Positions 27,137-35,847 of a stretch of DNA of 64,000 nucleotides are shown piece by piece. Location of the stretch: assembly GCF_000025325.1 (NCBI RefSeq), contig NC_013744.1, positions 620,001 through 684,000 of the forward strand, given 5' to 3'. Position numbers and translations under genes: made by a program. The stretch is from Haloterrigena turkmenica DSM 5511. Lineage in GTDB: Archaea; Halobacteriota; Halobacteria; Halobacteriales; Natrialbaceae. The notes beneath the pieces were generated by a model that saw nothing but the letters and a program-made list of their open reading frames with translations, did not search any database and was not told where the DNA came from. The stretch's first letter is position 1. The number at the start of each line of letters is the position of its first letter.

Positions 27137-28306
27137 ATGACTGAGAACGTCGTCGTACTCGGCGCCGGGTACGCCGGAGCCGGTGCTATCGCAACGCTCC
27201 AATCGAGACTCGAGACCGACGCGCGGCTGACGTGGATCGCCGACGTCGACTACCACCTCGTGCTCCACGAGGCTCACCGCGTCATTCGGGATCCGGACGT
27301 CCGTTCTGACGTCACCTTCTCGGTCGATCGGATCGCCGATCCGTCGACCCAGTTCATCCGGGACGAGGTCGTCGGCCTCGACACCGACGAGCGGGTCGTC
27401 GAACTCGCCGACGGCGAGGACGTCGAGTACGACTACGTCGTCGTCGGCCTGGGCAGTCAGACCGCCTACTACGGCATTCCCGGCCTCGAGGAACACTCGC
27501 TGACGCTCAAGAGCGTAGACGACGCCCTCGAGATCCACGACGCCGTCACGGAGGCCAGTCTGGAAGCGACTCGCGAGGAGCCCGCACAGATCGTCATCGG
27601 CGGGGCCGGGCTCTCGGGCATCCAGACCGCCGGCGAAATCGCGGAGTTCCGCGATACTCATCGCGCGCCGATCGACATTCATCTCGTCGAGGCACTCGAA
27701 GAGATCTTCCCGGGTAACGATCCCGAGATCCAGCGGGCGCTGCGCGACTTACTCGAGGACGCCGGCGTGCAGATCCACACGGACGACCCGATCACCGAGG
27801 CCACCGAGGACCACATCGAGTTCGACGAGGGCGAACCCCTCGATCACGACGTCCTCGTCTGGACCGGCGGTATCACCGGCCGCGACGCGATGGACGACGC
27901 CGACCTCGAGGACGAGCACAATCGGGTGACGACGGGAGCGAACTTCCGGACCACCGACGAGCGCGTCTTCGCCATCGGTGATTCGGCGATCGTCGACCAG
28001 GGCGACCAGCCCGCACCGCCGACCGCCCAGGCCGCCTGGCAGGCCGCGGAAGTGGTCGGCGAGAACGTCGCCCGCGCCATCGAGAACCGGCCGCTGAAGA
28101 CCTGGGAGTACGAGGACAAGGGAACGGTCGTCTCCGTCGGCGAGGAGGCCGTCGCCCACGAGGTCACGCCGGCCTTCGGCGTCTCCCTCCCGGTCGACAC
28201 GTTCGGCGGCGTTCCCGCGCAGACCCTCAAAAAGCTGATCGCGGCCCGCTGGATCGCAGACATCACCTCCTGGAACGAGGCTCGCAAGTCCTGGTCGTCG
28301 CTGTAA
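27137..28306 (+). CDS. NADH dehydrogenase type II-like FAD oxidoreductase
   Basis: A 389-residue pyridine-nucleotide disulfide-oxidoreductase fold without redox cysteines. The FAD-binding motif VLGAGYAGAGA is at the N-terminus, the NAD-binding motif VIGGAGLSGIQTAGE near 150, and the flavin-contact motif RVFAIGDSA near 285. It probably passes electrons from NADH to menaquinone at the membrane. The start at 27137 lies about 20-30 bases after GCTTTGTATTG. It could reoxidise NADH made by the dehydrogenases around it, but this enzyme class is also housekeeping. Confidence 0.88.
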   Translation: MTENVVVLGAGYAGAGAIATLQSRLETDARLTWIADVDYHLVLHEAHRVIRDPDVRSDVTFSVDRIADPSTQFIRDEVVGLDTDERVVELADGEDVEYDYVVVGLGSQTAYYGIPGLEEHSLTLKSVDDALEIHDAVTEASLEATREEPAQIVIGGAGLSGIQTAGEIAEFRDTHRAPIDIHLVEALEEIFPGNDPEIQRALRDLLEDAGVQIHTDDPITEATEDHIEFDEGEPLDHDVLVWTGGITGRDAMDDADLEDEHNRVTTGANFRTTDERVFAIGDSAIVDQGDQPAPPTAQAAWQAAEVVGENVARAIENRPLKTWEYEDKGTVVSVGEEAVAHEVTPAFGVSLPVDTFGGVPAQTLKKLIAARWIADITSWNEARKSWSSL

Positions 28307-28441
28307 GCGGTTCCGGACTCCTGTCTCTTCGATCGGTCGACAATCGTCAGCGAGACGCTCGGCCGTCCGTCGCCGTGCGCTTCGGCGTTCGCCTCGAGTT
28401 CGAGAAGAGCGGCGATTCCGCGTCAGATCCTCGCTGCGAGA

Positions 28442-29596
28442 CTAAATTTCGATCAGCACTTTCCCGTCGACGCGCTCGGACGCCTGTCGGATCGCATCGT
28501 CCGCGTTCTCGAGGTCGAACGTCGACGTGACGATCGGGAGATTGTCGAGGCGTCCGGCGGCCATCAATCGAATTACGCGCGGGTAGACCTGCTGTCCGGT
28601 GTGGCCCTCGGAGCCGTAGAGCTGAGCGCTGTTGCCCTGGTACTTCCGGAGCGCGATGTCGGGATCGCTCGCGGCGTTGCTGATGTGGACGACGTTCGCG
28701 CCCTCCGCTAGCGAATCCTCGATCGCGGGGTAGGTCTGCGAGACCGCGCCGGCGGTCTCGACGTGGACGTCGGCGCCCTCGCCGTCCGTGACCGACGCGA
28801 TCGTCTCGACCGGATCGTCCTCGATCGGGTTGTAGACGTGTTCGAACCCGAGCGTGCGGGCGACCTCGCGGCGTTCGTCGGACGGTTCGAACGCGATCAC
28901 CTCACCGGCACCGGCGGCCCGGGAGACGTTCATCCCGGTCAGGCCGATCGGGCCCGCGCCGTGGTAGACGTGGTAATCGCCGGGCAGGATCCCCTCAGCG
29001 CGGGCGAACAGTCCGTGGTACGTGATGGTGCTCGGCTCGATCGTCGCGGCGGCGCGAAGCGCCTCGTCGTCCGTCTCGTAGGCGTCCCGGAGCGCCGAGA
29101 CGTCCCAGCAGAGCTTCTCCGGAACGGCGGCGTACTCCGCGAACGCGCCGGGGATCGTGAAGCCGAGCTGCTCGAAGTTCTCGCAGTGACCCGTAAAGCC
29201 CTGCCGGCACATGTTACAGCGCCCGCAGTAGTCGGTCACCTCCGCGGTGACGAGGTCGCCTTCCTCGAACAGCTGCGCGTCGTCGCCCGTCTCGACGACC
29301 TCGCCCACGAACTCGTGGCCGGTCACGTTCGGCAGCCGGAGGTACGCCGAATAGTGGACGTAGCCGTCCTCGTCGGTCTCGAGCATCGAGACGTCGCTCC
29401 CGCAGATGCCTGCGTAGCGAACGCGGACGAGCACTTCGTCGCCCTCCGGCGTCGGGCGCTCGCGTTCGGTGACGCGGAGTTCGGGATCTCGCCACACCTG
29501 CGAGGCGTTCATCGCCTTCTTCGATTCGCGTTCGGCGTCCGAAACGTCGTACTCCGCTCTTGGGTCCCACTGAGCATCCACTACAAGGGATTTCAT
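28442..29596 (-). CDS. Zn-dependent dehydrogenase, scyllo-inosose 3-dehydrogenase (IolM/TM0412)-like
   Basis: A 384-residue medium-chain dehydrogenase with both zinc sites: catalytic CGICGSDV and GHEFVGE, structural CGRCNMCRQGFTGHC. The sequence keeps the unusual features I remember from Thermotoga TM0412 (scyllo-inosose 3-dehydrogenase): a long N-terminus with WDPR and VWRDPELRV, TDEDGYVHY after the first zinc motif, GHCENFEQLGF..GAFAEY, and a late GSEGHTGQQ..PRVIRLMAAG. That enzyme oxidises 2-keto-inositol to a diketo-inositol. The ATG at 29596 lies about 28-37 bases after an ATATTCTTA box. The match is from memory, so the substrate should be treated as likely, not proven. Confidence 0.8.
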   Translation of the reverse strand: MKSLVVDAQWDPRAEYDVSDAERESKKAMNASQVWRDPELRVTERERPTPEGDEVLVRVRYAGICGSDVSMLETDEDGYVHYSAYLRLPNVTGHEFVGEVVETGDDAQLFEEGDLVTAEVTDYCGRCNMCRQGFTGHCENFEQLGFTIPGAFAEYAAVPEKLCWDVSALRDAYETDDEALRAAATIEPSTITYHGLFARAEGILPGDYHVYHGAGPIGLTGMNVSRAAGAGEVIAFEPSDERREVARTLGFEHVYNPIEDDPVETIASVTDGEGADVHVETAGAVSQTYPAIEDSLAEGANVVHISNAASDPDIALRKYQGNSAQLYGSEGHTGQQVYPRVIRLMAAGRLDNLPIVTSTFDLENADDAIRQASERVDGKVLIEI

Positions 29597-29704
29597 ACCA
29601 CGTCATTTGCCATCATCCGACATAAGAATATCGGAGCCGCCGCGGCCGTCGGTCGCGACGAAGGGAGCTCGATCAGCGAACCCTCGTCGGACGGGATCGG
29701 GCCG

Positions 29705-31441
29705 TCAGTCGTCCCGCTCGAGGTCGGCGAGGTCCCACTTGCCGGTGACGATCGCACCGGAATCTTCGTTGTCCGGTTCGACGATGGCTTCGACGAGCGC
29801 GGGCCCGTCGTGGGCGAGGGCCTCCTCGAGCGTCTCGGTGAGGTTCTCGGGTTTGATGACGCGCTCGGAGAACTCGACGCCGAACGATTCGGCCATCTGG
29901 ACGAAGTCGACGCCCTCTTCGAACGGCGTGTTGAGGACGCGGTCCCAGCCGTACTTGTCGACCTGGAGGTTCCGGATCGACTTCCAGCCGTCGTTGTTCA
30001 CGACGAGCCAGGTGACGTCGACGTCGTGTTCGACCGCGCAGTTGACCTCCTGGTTACACATCATGAAGCTGCCGTCGCCCTCCACGTCGACGACCTGCCT
30101 GTCGGGCCGAGCGAGCTTCGCACCGATGGCGGCGGAGACGCCGAAGCCCATCGTCGAGAAGCCGCCACAGGAGATGTTCGTCCGGGGCTCGTACACCGGG
30201 AACTGCGGGTTCGTGACCTCCTGTGGCTGACCGGCGCTCGAGACGACGATGCCGTCGCGGTCCAGCGCCTCGCGCAGACTCGCCAGGGCGCGCGAGATCG
30301 ACATCGGCACGTCATCCGTCTGTCGCTCCTCGACGAGTTCCTGCCACTCGGCCCACAGCCGCTGGATCTCGTCGTAATACTCGTTGTCTTCGGTACCGAC
30401 GGGGTCGACGCGGTCGGCGACCGCCTCGTGGAGCTGTCGCGTGACGACCTTCGAGTCGCCGAGGATGCCGACCTCGACGGGGTAGTTCTTACCGATCTCC
30501 TCGTTGTCGATGTCGACGTGGATGAGCTTGCTCGGCGGGATCTCGAAGCTCACGCCCTGTTCGAACGAGGACGTGTGCATGTCCGTGAACCGACAGCCGA
30601 TCGCGAGCACGACGTCCGCGTTGCTCGCGAGTTCGTTGCCGGCCGTCGAGCCGATCCAGCCCGCGTAGCCGACGAACAGCTCGTGGTCCTCGGGGATGAT
30701 CCCCTTCGCCTGGAAGGTCGGGATGACGGGCGCCTTGAGGTGCTCCGCGAGGTCCTGGACCTCGTCCCAGGCCTCGCCGAGCATACAGCCGCCGCCGGGG
30801 ACGATGACCGGCCGGTCGGCCTCCGCGAGCAGGTCGGCGGCCTCGGAGACGGACTCCGGATCGCCGCCGGGACGGCTGTGGGTTCGCGTCTCCGCCGGCT
30901 CCGGAATCTCGACGTCTGCGGCGCCGCCCTGTACGTCCATCGGCACGTCGACGTGGACCGGGCCCGGTCGGCCCGTCGTCGCGACCTGGAACGCACGTCT
31001 GAGGACTCGAGGGAGTTGTTCGACGTCGTTCACGACGAAGCTCTTCTTCGTGACCGGCTCCATTACGCTCGGGAAGTCGCCGGGTTTCTGTCGTTCGATC
31101 TCCTGGAGGATCCCCTGGCCGTACTCGTGGGTCTGGGGCGCGCCCGTGAAGACGACCATCGGGATCGAGTCGACGTAGGCCGTTGCGACGCCGGTGACCG
31201 TGTTCGTCGCGCCGGGACCGATCGACGTGAACACGGCGAGCGGATCGCCGCTGGCACGCGCGTAGCCGTCCGCGAGGTGGGTCGCGCCCTCCTCGTGTCG
31301 CGGTTGGATGACCTCGACCTCGGAGTCGTTGAACGCGTCGAGGAGGTTCGTGCTCCCGTGTCCGGGAATGCCGACCAGGTACTCTACGCCCTCTTTCTCC
31401 AGATACTTGGCGATAATCTCGCCTCCGGTAAGCGTGGGCAT
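29705..31441 (-). CDS. TPP-dependent enzyme, IolD-like hydrolase or acetolactate-synthase-like
   Basis: A 578-residue thiamine-diphosphate enzyme with all three domains: N-terminal PYR domain with the activating-glutamate segment RHEEGATHLADGYAR, a central domain, and a C-terminal PP domain with EGDGSFMMCNQE..NND (TPP/Mg site). Features closer to IolD than to acetolactate synthase are GHG near residue 25, RFTDMHTSS in the central domain, SAGQPQEVTN and GFSTMGFGVS before the PP motif. IolD opens the ring of the trihydroxycyclohexanedione made by IolE. It is shorter than Bacillus IolD (about 640). The start at 31441 is set by the conserved N-terminal strand; a tnpB element lies 36 bases upstream. 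Confidence 0.82.
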   Translation of the reverse strand: MPTLTGGEIIAKYLEKEGVEYLVGIPGHGSTNLLDAFNDSEVEVIQPRHEEGATHLADGYARASGDPLAVFTSIGPGATNTVTGVATAYVDSIPMVVFTGAPQTHEYGQGILQEIERQKPGDFPSVMEPVTKKSFVVNDVEQLPRVLRRAFQVATTGRPGPVHVDVPMDVQGGAADVEIPEPAETRTHSRPGGDPESVSEAADLLAEADRPVIVPGGGCMLGEAWDEVQDLAEHLKAPVIPTFQAKGIIPEDHELFVGYAGWIGSTAGNELASNADVVLAIGCRFTDMHTSSFEQGVSFEIPPSKLIHVDIDNEEIGKNYPVEVGILGDSKVVTRQLHEAVADRVDPVGTEDNEYYDEIQRLWAEWQELVEERQTDDVPMSISRALASLREALDRDGIVVSSAGQPQEVTNPQFPVYEPRTNISCGGFSTMGFGVSAAIGAKLARPDRQVVDVEGDGSFMMCNQEVNCAVEHDVDVTWLVVNNDGWKSIRNLQVDKYGWDRVLNTPFEEGVDFVQMAESFGVEFSERVIKPENLTETLEEALAHDGPALVEAIVEPDNEDSGAIVTGKWDLADLERDD

Positions 31442-31476
31442 ATGTAATGAATTACCCCGATGTGCCTTGAATGTTA

Positions 31477-31498
31477 CCCCGCGCACGGTGGCGCGGGG
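31477..31498 (-). repeat. Right-end hairpin of the tnpB element
   Basis: On the minus strand: stem CCCCGCGC, loop CACCGT, stem GCGCGGGG, with 8 perfect pairs. It lies 11 bases after the tnpB stop, where the guide RNA (omega RNA) of TnpB elements normally ends. Any guide would then be read from the bases below 31477, the leader of the IolD-like gene. Confidence 0.65.
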
Positions 31499-31508
31499 AA
31501 TCCTGTTC

Positions 31509-32751
31509 TTACGAGGGCAGGCTTCCTGTTTCGATGACGTGACTTGCAGACACAGACTGAAATTGGGTCGTGTCCGTAGCGGCCACAGTCTCCACAGGCG
31601 TTGATTCGGGCCATCCCAGCCCTATTTCATCGAATCCTCGTTTGAGGACGTTCATCGCTGCGTTTGCGTCCCTGTCAGTCTCGAACCCACAACTTGGACA
31701 GGAGTGTTCTCGAACCCAGATGGGTTTCGCTGTCTCCACGCCACACGATGCACACTCTTTCGTCGTTCCTCGTGCTTCAACCTGCACGACGTGAGTGCCG
31801 TACAACTCGCCCTTGTATTCGAGCAAAGTAATGAATTGTCGCCATGCCGCATCCTGCTTGTTGCGAGCGTTGCCGTCGCCCTGAAGCATACTCTGGACGT
31901 TCAAGTCTTCAACGAATACCGCGTCGTACTCTTTGACGAGCCACGTCGTGATTTTGTGCTGGTAGTCCAGCACCTTCCGACGAATGTAACGCTTGACTTT
32001 GGCTACCTTCAGACGTTGCTTCTCGTAGTTGTTCGACCCTTTCTCTTTCCGAGACAGCTTTCGTTGCTCGCGTCGGAGTTGTTCGTACTCGTCTTCGAGG
32101 TTGAGCCAATCTACAGTCTTGCCGTCGCTTGTGTGGATGTAGTTGAGGATGCCAAGGTCAATCCCGATGCTGTTGCTCACGTTGAGTGAGTCCACATCGG
32201 GTTTCTCGGGAAGGTCAGTCTCATCTGACTCAAGTCCGAAGGAGACGAACCATTCGCCGGTTGTCTCCTTCTTGAACGTGACTTCTTTGACGGTGGCGTT
32301 GTCAGGAACCGGTCGTGTGTACCGAATTTTGACCCATCCGATTTTGCTGAAGCGAACGTATGCGTACTTGTCGTGGCCCCTCTTTTCATCGAGGTCGAAA
32401 CCCGACTGATTGTACGTCACGCTCCGGTACTCGGTGGGCGCTTGCCGTTTGAGCCGACCAACTTTGTGTCCCCTTCTCTTTTTTCTTGCGAAGGTTTGAG
32501 AGGTTGCGGTGGAAGCGTGCGACGGTGGCTTGGGCGGCTTTCGAGTGCAGTTCGCTGAACACCGGCCACTTTCGTTTCCACTCGGGGAGTTTGTTGTTCT
32601 GGTCGTACTCACTCGGTTTGTCGTCCTCTGGGCTGTTCATGTAGTCCCAGCGGACATGGTTGTAGAGTTGGCGATGAATGTTCAGATGGTGTTCCAGTTC
32701 TTCCGCTACCTCTTGTGTCGGGTAAGCGTGGTAGCGGTAACTGTGTTCCAT
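31509..32751 (-). pseudogene. tnpB: TnpB, RNA-guided nuclease gene broken by a single frameshift
   Basis: The first part (from ATG 32751, MEHSYRYHAYPTQEV) and the second part lie in different frames. The switch is near 32470-32484, where a run of four G and a run of six A (minus strand) occur; removing one base joins the frames into LRKKKEKG-HKVGRLK, the usual TnpB sequence. After the shift all key parts are present: RuvC motifs GIDLGI, VFVEDLNV and DRDANAAMN, and the zinc ribbon CASCG..CPSCG. The total length (1243 bases) is not a multiple of three. TnpB cuts DNA under guide of an RNA from the element's right end. As it stands no full protein is expected, unless frameshifting occurs. Confidence 0.88.
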
Positions 32752-32813
32752 CGCTATCTCTTGATTAGTCGTATTGTCACTTAATGATTTGTATCCCTGC
32801 GTGTTAGCTTCAT

Positions 32814-32835
32814 CCCCGACCACGGTGGGTCGGGG
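32814..32835 (-). repeat. Left-end hairpin of the tnpB element
   Basis: On the minus strand: stem CCCCGACC, loop CACCGT, stem GGTCGGGG. The loop equals that of the right-end hairpin, while the inner stem bases differ but still pair, which points to selection on structure (recognition by a TnpA). Confidence 0.65.
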
Positions 32836-32854
32836 TATTTACCTCGCTAACCAG

Positions 32855-32862
32855 TATAAAAA
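32855..32862 (-). promoter_or_regulatory. TATA box next to the tnpB element
   Basis: TTTTTATA on the minus strand, about 20 bases outside the left hairpin. Transcription would start at or within the element. Before insertion this box could have driven the IolD-like gene with a leader of about 35-45 bases. Confidence 0.45.
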
Positions 32863-33045
32863 TTCGCCCTCACGTGTCGGTCGACGGAGTCGAGCGACTG
32901 GAGGTGGCGGTAGCCGTCCGGGCGCAATCGTCGCTACTCGCGTCTCAAGCCGGATCTCGCCGAAGCCGTGGCAACTGACCACCCCGCCGGCGATCGAGTA
33001 CGACCGGCTCGCGGTGCTCGCCGTCGCGGCCGCGGACCCGATCAG

Positions 33046-33318
33046 CTATTCGGTCCGACGTTCGACGCTCACGGACGCCGATTCGTCGATCGTAATCAGA
33101 TAGCCCTCGTACGCGAACCGAAGAACCAGCGACGACGGGCCCGCTTCGACGGAATCGATCAGGGCGTCGAGTGCCCCCGGATCGACGGTGTCGTACAGCG
33201 GCGGTAACTGACTGATCTCCCGATCCGAAGCCGTCGCGACGCGTTTGATGACTTTCGTCGAGACTGACTCTGCGGAGCGTTCCGTTCCAAAGGGGTCGGT
33301 TCCGTTTCTGTGTCCCAT
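33046..33318 (-). CDS. HalOD1 output-domain protein
   Basis: A 90-residue protein that is mostly a HalOD1 domain (about 20-88): VIKRVATASDREISQLPPLYD, then DPGALDALIDSV and a VLRFAYEGYLITIDE strand pair. HalOD1 is a haloarchaeal output domain of unknown biochemical role, often tied to signalling. The start at 33318 (MGHRNGTDPF) gives a normal domain length; the frame continues upstream with an Arg-rich, unlikely extension. Its neighbour on the plus strand is the UlaG-like gene. Nothing links it directly to the polyol genes. Confidence 0.8.
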   Translation of the reverse strand: MGHRNGTDPFGTERSAESVSTKVIKRVATASDREISQLPPLYDTVDPGALDALIDSVEAGPSSLVLRFAYEGYLITIDESASVSVERRTE

Positions 33319-33612
33319 CCCGTTGCTCACCGATGACGTCGTGCGAGCACAAGAATATTTTTCAGCACAGAGTGGTACTCCGACCAGCCGGTATTTCGCG
33401 TTCGCCGGTACGCCGCATCCTTCAGCGGTGTCGGTCTGTGTGTCTGCGACGGCCTCAAGAGGTTCGTCGGTCGCTAGCCTTCTCCGCCTTCCGCCGAGGG
33501 CGGCCCGTCGACGTCCGCGGGGATTCCGTGCGGTGGTCCGAACCGAACGTCGCTTCGGACTCGATCGCACGAACCGGTACGCTCTTAGCCGGGTCCGAAC
33601 TCACGTGTACGT

Positions 33613-34449
33613 ATGGCGATTCACAGCGACTGGAGCGATTGGCTTCCGCGAGCGATCGCGTCGGCCGATCCCGACGGCGTCGCCGTCTGGTATCTCGGCT
33701 GCAACGGGTTCGTCCTCAAGGGACGCGGGGGAACGACGATCTTCATCGATCCGTATCTGGGCTTGGGCGACCCGCCGCGGATCATCCGAATGATTCCGGT
33801 TCCGTTCGAGTCGGACGACGTCCGCAGCGCGGACGCGATCCTCGCGACCCACGAACACGTCGATCACGTGCACGGGCCGTCACAGGCGCCGATCCTGGCG
33901 AACACGGGAGCCTCGTTCTACGGTCCGGACGACGCCGTCGCCATCGCACGCGACGACGAAGCGTGGCCGGATGCCTACGACGTGAGCGACGAGCAACTGG
34001 TCGAAGTCGCGGAAGGGGACTCGTTCGACGTCGGCGAGTTCGAGATTCACGTCGAGCCGGCCTACGACCCCGACGCGAGCCATCCGGTCTCGTACGTCGT
34101 CGAACACGAAGGTGGCACGTTCTTCCACGGCGGCGACTCGAGGCCGGCAGATTCGTTCGCCGATATCGGCGAGCGCTTCGATATCGACCTCGGCGTCCTC
34201 GCGTTCGGGACGGTCGGCGTGATGCCCCATCGAGAGACCGGCACACCGACGGTGACGAAGTGGTACAACGACGAGAATCAGCTGATCGAGGCCGCGAGCG
34301 ATCTCCGGCTCGATCGGCTCCTGCCGAGCCACTGGGACATGTGGAAGCGGCTCACCGCGGATCCGACCGTGCTACACCATCACGCGCGGAGCGTCGAGTA
34401 TCCGCGGCGCCTCGAGATCGCCGAAATCGGCGACCGCATCGAACTCTGA
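33613..34449 (+). CDS. UlaG-like metallo-beta-lactamase-fold hydrolase
   Basis: A 278-residue MBL-fold protein. It starts like L-ascorbate-6-phosphate lactonase UlaG (WSDWLPRAI, then VAVWYLGCNGFVLKG), has the metal motif THEHVDHV, GGDSRPAD in the middle and a C-terminal PSHWDMWKRLTADP, which matches UlaG's HHDIW..FQADP. UlaG-type enzymes hydrolyse cyclic esters or, by extension, ring 1,3-diketones. In this island it could open a lactone or a diketo-inositol ring, a job done in Thermotoga by the hydrolase IolN; I cannot verify that IolN has this fold. The ATG at 33613 lies about 25 bases after TACGCTCTTAGC. Confidence 0.82.
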   Translation: MAIHSDWSDWLPRAIASADPDGVAVWYLGCNGFVLKGRGGTTIFIDPYLGLGDPPRIIRMIPVPFESDDVRSADAILATHEHVDHVHGPSQAPILANTGASFYGPDDAVAIARDDEAWPDAYDVSDEQLVEVAEGDSFDVGEFEIHVEPAYDPDASHPVSYVVEHEGGTFFHGGDSRPADSFADIGERFDIDLGVLAFGTVGVMPHRETGTPTVTKWYNDENQLIEAASDLRLDRLLPSHWDMWKRLTADPTVLHHHARSVEYPRRLEIAEIGDRIEL

Positions 34450-34533
34450 GCGGCGAGCGGCGCGATCCGGTTCGGACGACGGCGCCGATCCGAGTTCGAC
34501 TGATCGACCCACGGCAGTCGACGTGAACGGGCG

Positions 34534-35553
34534 TTACAGCGACGGGATGACCTCGTCGTTCATGACCTCGAACAGCCGCTCGGGGTCGGGGCTGGTGTTC
34601 CCGACCGCGATCCGATCGAATCCCATCTCGGCGTACTCCTCGAGCTGGGCCGCGATCTCCGCCGGATCGTCTGCGATCAAGAACTTCTCCTCGATCTCCT
34701 CGCGGGTCGCCTTCTCGCCCTCGGCCTCGATCTCCCGCGGGTCCGACAGCGCCCGGTCGAAGACGTTCTGGGTCGTCGCGTGCCACGGGCGCGTCGCCTC
34801 GAGCGCCCGCTCGTAGTCGGGGTGGTAGGACGCCGTCACGAGCAGCGTCGTCTCGATCGCGTCCGGATCGTTGCCCTCCTCCTCGGCGTAGCGACGGATC
34901 GCGGGGTAGAGCCGGTCGGTGTACTCCTCGCCCTTCTTGACCGTGATGAACCCGTCGGCGTACCGCGCGGCGAGCCGCGCGGTGCTCGGTCCGTTGGCCG
35001 CGATGTGGATCTCCGGCGACTGCTCGGCCATGGTGTACAGCTTGGCCTCGTCGAGGTCGAACCGCTCCCCGTCGTAGGTGACGAACCCGTCCTCGTCGAT
35101 GCGCTCGCGGACGTCGTCGCTGACCCACTCGTCGTCGCCCCAGAGGGCGCGGATGATCTCGAGGGCCTCCTCGAGCCGGTCCCGGCGTTCGGGATACTCC
35201 GGCCAGTCGAAGCCGAGCGGCGTCTCGTTCATTGCCTCGCCGGTGGAGAGCCCGAGCAACACCCGATCGTCGTGGAGCTGCTGGAGGGTCGCGAACGCCT
35301 GCGCGATCATGCCGGGGTGGTAGTGGCCCGTCGCGGGCGTCACGCATGTGCCGATCGGTCCGTCCAGTCGTTCCGTCGCGGCGCCGAGCCAGGACCACGC
35401 GAACGCCGACTCCGCGCCCGTGTGGAACCACGGGTGGAAGTGGTCCGACGTCCAGACGGTCTCGTAACCGCCGGCCGTGGCCTGTTCTCCGTAGTCCAAC
35501 AGCGCGGACGGATCGTACTGCTCCTGATGAGCCATGTAATCGATTTCGACCAT
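34534..35553 (-). CDS. F420-dependent LLM-class oxidoreductase (glucose-6-phosphate dehydrogenase-like)
   Basis: A 339-residue LLM enzyme of the F420-dependent G6PDH-like subfamily: VWTSDHFHPWFHTG near the N-terminus carries the F420-contact His/Trp cluster, followed by VTPATGHYHPGMIAQAFATL and LGLSTGEAMNE. It would oxidise an alcohol or sugar with F420. I chose the ATG at 35553 (MVEIDYMAHQEQ); 35535 is possible. It stands convergent to the UlaG-like gene and may take part in the polyol pathway or reduce F420 for other uses. Confidence 0.85.
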   Translation of the reverse strand: MVEIDYMAHQEQYDPSALLDYGEQATAGGYETVWTSDHFHPWFHTGAESAFAWSWLGAATERLDGPIGTCVTPATGHYHPGMIAQAFATLQQLHDDRVLLGLSTGEAMNETPLGFDWPEYPERRDRLEEALEIIRALWGDDEWVSDDVRERIDEDGFVTYDGERFDLDEAKLYTMAEQSPEIHIAANGPSTARLAARYADGFITVKKGEEYTDRLYPAIRRYAEEEGNDPDAIETTLLVTASYHPDYERALEATRPWHATTQNVFDRALSDPREIEAEGEKATREEIEEKFLIADDPAEIAAQLEEYAEMGFDRIAVGNTSPDPERLFEVMNDEVIPSL

Positions 35554-35847
35554 CGTCGACTGACAGTACGGAGAAGAGCGCATTAGGCTTTGTGCTCGGC
35601 TGTCGTGTGAGTACCGTTCTGGTCGCTCTCGAAGATTCGATTGCGGGCTCGAGAACGAGCGCACTCGGCCGAACTTGACTATCAGACGGATGCGGAAGGG
35701 CGGAGGTCGGTCGACGGACCGTCACCAGGGGCCGCCGACCGGACTATCAGCGAGAACGGGTGGCCAGTATGCCAGGGGGAAGGGACGGCCAATCGGTAAC
35801 CGGAATCACCGAATCGGCCGTTCCACGCGGGTGCCGTCGTCGGCTCG

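Larger units (their letters stand above)
31477..32835 (-). mobile_element. IS200/IS605-type (IS1341-like) element with tnpB only
   Basis: The element is bounded by two similar hairpins and carries a single, frameshifted tnpB on the minus strand; there is no tnpA, so it depends on a transposase elsewhere. It lies between a strong TATA box (32855-32862) and the start of the IolD-like gene. The true ends are probably within a few bases of the hairpins. IS200/IS605 elements make no target duplication, and none is seen. Confidence 0.78.

Noticed and set aside
29593-29616. A 7-codon ORF ending in an ATGA overlap with the TM0412-like gene
   Set aside because: The TATA box at 29624-29633 puts the transcript start inside or after this ORF, so it is probably not transcribed in full; I did not count it with the other coupled leader ORFs.
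29705-31441. Naming the TPP enzyme acetolactate synthase or sulfoacetaldehyde acetyltransferase
   Set aside because: Fold and length fit, but the GHG near the N-terminus, RFTDMHTSS and the neighbourhood fit IolD better; left open in the annotation.
28763-31447. A 2.7-kb open frame on the plus strand, antisense to the TM0412-like and IolD-like genes
   Set aside because: It exactly mirrors two well-recognised genes on the other strand. Long antisense frames are common in GC-rich haloarchaeal DNA, and its product resembles no family.
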